From the NCBI RefSeq assembly GCF_000002995.4, contig NW_025062477.1:4498649-4562648 (forward strand): DNA of 64,000 nucleotides, given 5' to 3'. Positions 61,401-64,000 of the stretch are shown here, in pieces. A program made the position numbers and the translations under genes. A model generated the notes under the pieces. The model ran no database searches. It was given only the letters and a program-made list of their open reading frames with translations, and was not told the origin of the DNA. Within the stretch, counting starts at the first letter, position 1. Every line of letters starts with the position of its first letter. The stretch comes from Brugia malayi. Lineage: Eukaryota; Nematoda; Chromadorea; Rhabditida; Onchocercidae.

Positions 61401-63924
61401 TCTTGTTTCTTATTCCTAATACATAACTTAAATTAATAATTTTTTATCTTATTACTCATCTTTATTAAAAAAAAGAAAAAAAAATTATTTTTCCATTTTA
61501 CTTATTTTAATCTTTTACTCTCAGAATTTAATGCAATCTTTTCATGAGATTAATTTCAACTAAACAATATTTTTTTCCACAATTTACACTGTAATATTTT
61601 AAATTTTGTCATTTATATTTTTGCCAGAATATAAGAGCAAAAAAAAAAAAAAATATTATCCTAACAATTTTGGAATTTAGAAACAATATTGAAGATTATT
61701 ATCAAACCTGAAGTTTTCTTCATTTCTTCTCCTCATTTCTTATCATTCTTCTTCTGATAGCAATCTCTAATTTCCTAAAATTGCTGGAGAAAAAGATGAA
61801 AGATTCACTTGAAAAAACTATTACAATGCATAATTAATTTTGTAAATTCATCCAAAATTGTATCACCAGAAAGAATATTCTCAAATATTTAACAGATATT
61901 TGTATCGTTTGACAATTTTTTTTAAAAAAAAAAAAAAAGGAATGAATCAGGCAAAGAAGTATTTTAGTTTGATTGATCAAATAGACATTATATAGATGGA
62001 TATTTTAAATATATATTTCTGCCATTAAATCAAGATATTCTTTTTTTTTTTTTTTTTTTTTTAAATCAAAAGCTTTTTCTTTTAAGTAAAGATTTAATAG
62101 TTTCAAAAGAAATTGGAACAAATAGTTAAATCGCTGTAGAAATGTTATAAAAACAGGAATATTTGAAAGTTAAGCATTTTAAAATGTTACGAATGATTTC
62201 ATTTTTATCAATTAAACAAATAATTAGAGCAATAAACTTGATTGATATTTCATTCTTAACATAAATATATATATTTCTTGCAGCTATTATTGTTGAACAA
62301 ATTGATGTCATTCTATTCTTAATTGTAATTGCTATCATTTTCTTAACTATTATCATTCGATTATCACCTTATCTCATTGCTTAATGTTAATCTAATTTGA
62401 ATATTTCATAAATTTATCATTATTTATACTTATATTTTATATCATACATATCAAATACTATTAACATATGATTTTTTATTTTCATTAAATTACCAAAATA
62501 TCATAATTTTTCTCGCAAAAAGTAGGGTAAAAAATAATTTAGAATAATCGATAATTCCTGTTTTTTTTTTAAGGAATTATTTAATTTTTGTTTGATATGT
62601 TTGTTAAATGTTTTGAAAAAAGAAAACTTTAAAAACTTTATTCATGTATTGCATGACAACACTGACGACACACTCAATTTATTTCAGACATATCAAAATG
62701 CACAAAATAGGTTGAAATGTTAGTATTTGATTTTGGATGAATTCAAATCGCTTTAACAACACGAATATTGGCATTTCAATTGTTTAGAGTTTGAAAGAAG
62801 TTATCATTTAATACAATCTGTAGATAGTAATTTAATAAAAAAAAAAGTCATTCTTAGCTTAAGTAATTATTTTATTCCAAATTTCTGTATGATTGCAAAA
62901 TAGATAGAAAACAAAAGTCATTTTAATAAAATTAATTTATAAATATTGATTATTAAATGGAATTTATACCAAAATATTAATTTTTTGGTAATAGAAAGAA
63001 AAGTTTTTGGGATTTTAACACTTTAAAATTCATTATCGCACATCATAAGGAACAAAATTTAATTTATTATCGATTTGATAAAGTCTGAAAAAAAAAGAAA
63101 AAATTTTGCCTTTGGCAAGCAAAACAATTTTTTTTTTTTGCTGTTGGAGAAATAAAATGAGAAAATTGCAAAAGTTTCATTTCACTTTACAAATTCACCG
63201 AGGAAATTATCAAGTTTCATGTGAAATTTTCACTTTTCCGGTAATTATTTGAGTTTATCACTTTTTTCAACATCATTTTAAGTGTAAAATTTGCTATTAA
63301 AATGTCATTTTAAAAAATGATTTATCGGTAACAAAAAAATATTTCATCTTTTCCTACAACAATAAGTAACGAGTTAAAATTTAAGTAAAAAATTAAATAG
63401 GATGAAAAGTGAAGGAAATTAAATTCTATGATAAGTCTGTTTGCACACGCATATAATTATATAATATTAACTATGTAATTCAAATGAAATGCTTAAATTG
63501 TTAACTGTTAAATGTTAATTAATTATTAGTTATATTATTAATAAAATAAAAATGACTTTAGCAAATTGAATAAGTTCATTACAAGGAATATTTATCAAAC
63601 TTTCGTTCCTTTTCATCAAATGTTAATTCATTCTTTGGCTATGATCGCTAAATGTCGAAAATTGAAATTTGATTAAAAGATTATCATACTAAAATAGATA
63701 GCAATCGAATGATAGGATAAAATGAAACCGGTTATCCGGATAAAGGACAACTGGATATCTTTGTAAGCACATCTCAATCACAACTACACATTAAACTTAT
63801 CCTTTCCGAACCTTTTCTCTAAAATCTTTTCCACACTTCCTTTCTTTCCTCATTCTTACAAAGATTATAAATCCTCGCAAATTGAAACTTATCAAATGAT
63901 ATTAAAATTGTTAATCAAAAAGTA
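58493..63924. other. AT-rich DNA, no gene recognised
   Basis: Both strands were read. No exon, RNA gene or element could be supported. Local items are a 10-bp stem hairpin (TTCTTATCAC at 60703 with its complement at 60720-60729) and several T or A runs of up to about 24 nt. Confidence 0.5.
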
Positions 63925-63990
63925 TTATCATTATCGTTATTATTATTGTTATTATTATCGCTATTATTACTACTATTATTATCACCATTA
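63925..63990 (+). repeat. ATT/ATC trinucleotide microsatellite
   Basis: TTATTATTATTG, TTATTATTATCG and TACTACTATTATTATC units run almost to the end of the window. Confidence 0.9.
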
Positions 63991-64000
63991 CTGGTAATAT

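Overview
The window is AT-rich nuclear DNA (roughly three quarters A+T) from a nematode, most likely a filarial worm. The evidence is: short introns with T-rich TTTCAG acceptors, trans-splice-type acceptors just upstream of several start codons, nematode-like methionyl-tRNA synthetase and ESF1 genes with many exons, and decayed Wolbachia-type gene fragments at the left end. The species cannot be named from sequence alone.

Layout. 1-3.2 kb: degenerate bacterial (Wolbachia-type) DNA, with htrA and hflC fragments on the minus strand, a tRNA-Gln-like relic and a gyrB relic on the plus strand. 3.2-8.9 kb: repeat-rich intergenic DNA with a ~350-bp tandem duplication, a 1.4-kb array of diverged GCATGC-containing units and T-rich tracts. 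8.9-10.3 kb: a six-exon C2H2 zinc-finger gene (minus), GC-rich against its surroundings and with an apparent one-base frame break in exon 1. 15.1-28.0 kb: two housekeeping genes in line on the minus strand, mars-1 (cytosolic methionyl-tRNA synthetase, 17 exons, 923 aa) followed by an esf-1 homologue (pre-rRNA processing, 10 exons, 536 aa); every exon junction was checked for phase. 31.8-34.2 kb: a classical protein tyrosine phosphatase (plus). 38.6-40.2 kb: a small secreted Cys/Pro-rich protein with tandem LPPVTYT repeats (plus). 46.6-47.2 and 54.1-55.1 kb: two paralogous small secreted Gly/Cys-rich proteins (minus) that share upstream DNA; only the second has a Pro-rich last exon. 48.6-52.3 kb, between the paralogues: a decayed non-LTR retrotransposon (minus) with recognisable endonuclease, reverse transcriptase and C-terminal parts, plus an internal insertion and a perfect 21-bp hairpin. 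55-64 kb: mostly featureless AT-rich DNA ending in an ATT-type microsatellite.

Functional links. mars-1 and esf-1 are co-oriented 770 bp apart, and esf-1 has a trans-splice-type acceptor 20 nt before its ATG, so a shared transcription unit is possible. The small secreted proteins look like extracellular-matrix, cuticle or secretory products. No CRISPR array, prokaryotic operon or clear novel multi-gene system is visible. The most unusual items are the Wolbachia relics, the two non-canonical splice sites flanking one mars-1 exon, the diverging Gly/Cys-rich paralogues with their conserved upstream block, and the composition and frame problem of the zinc-finger gene.
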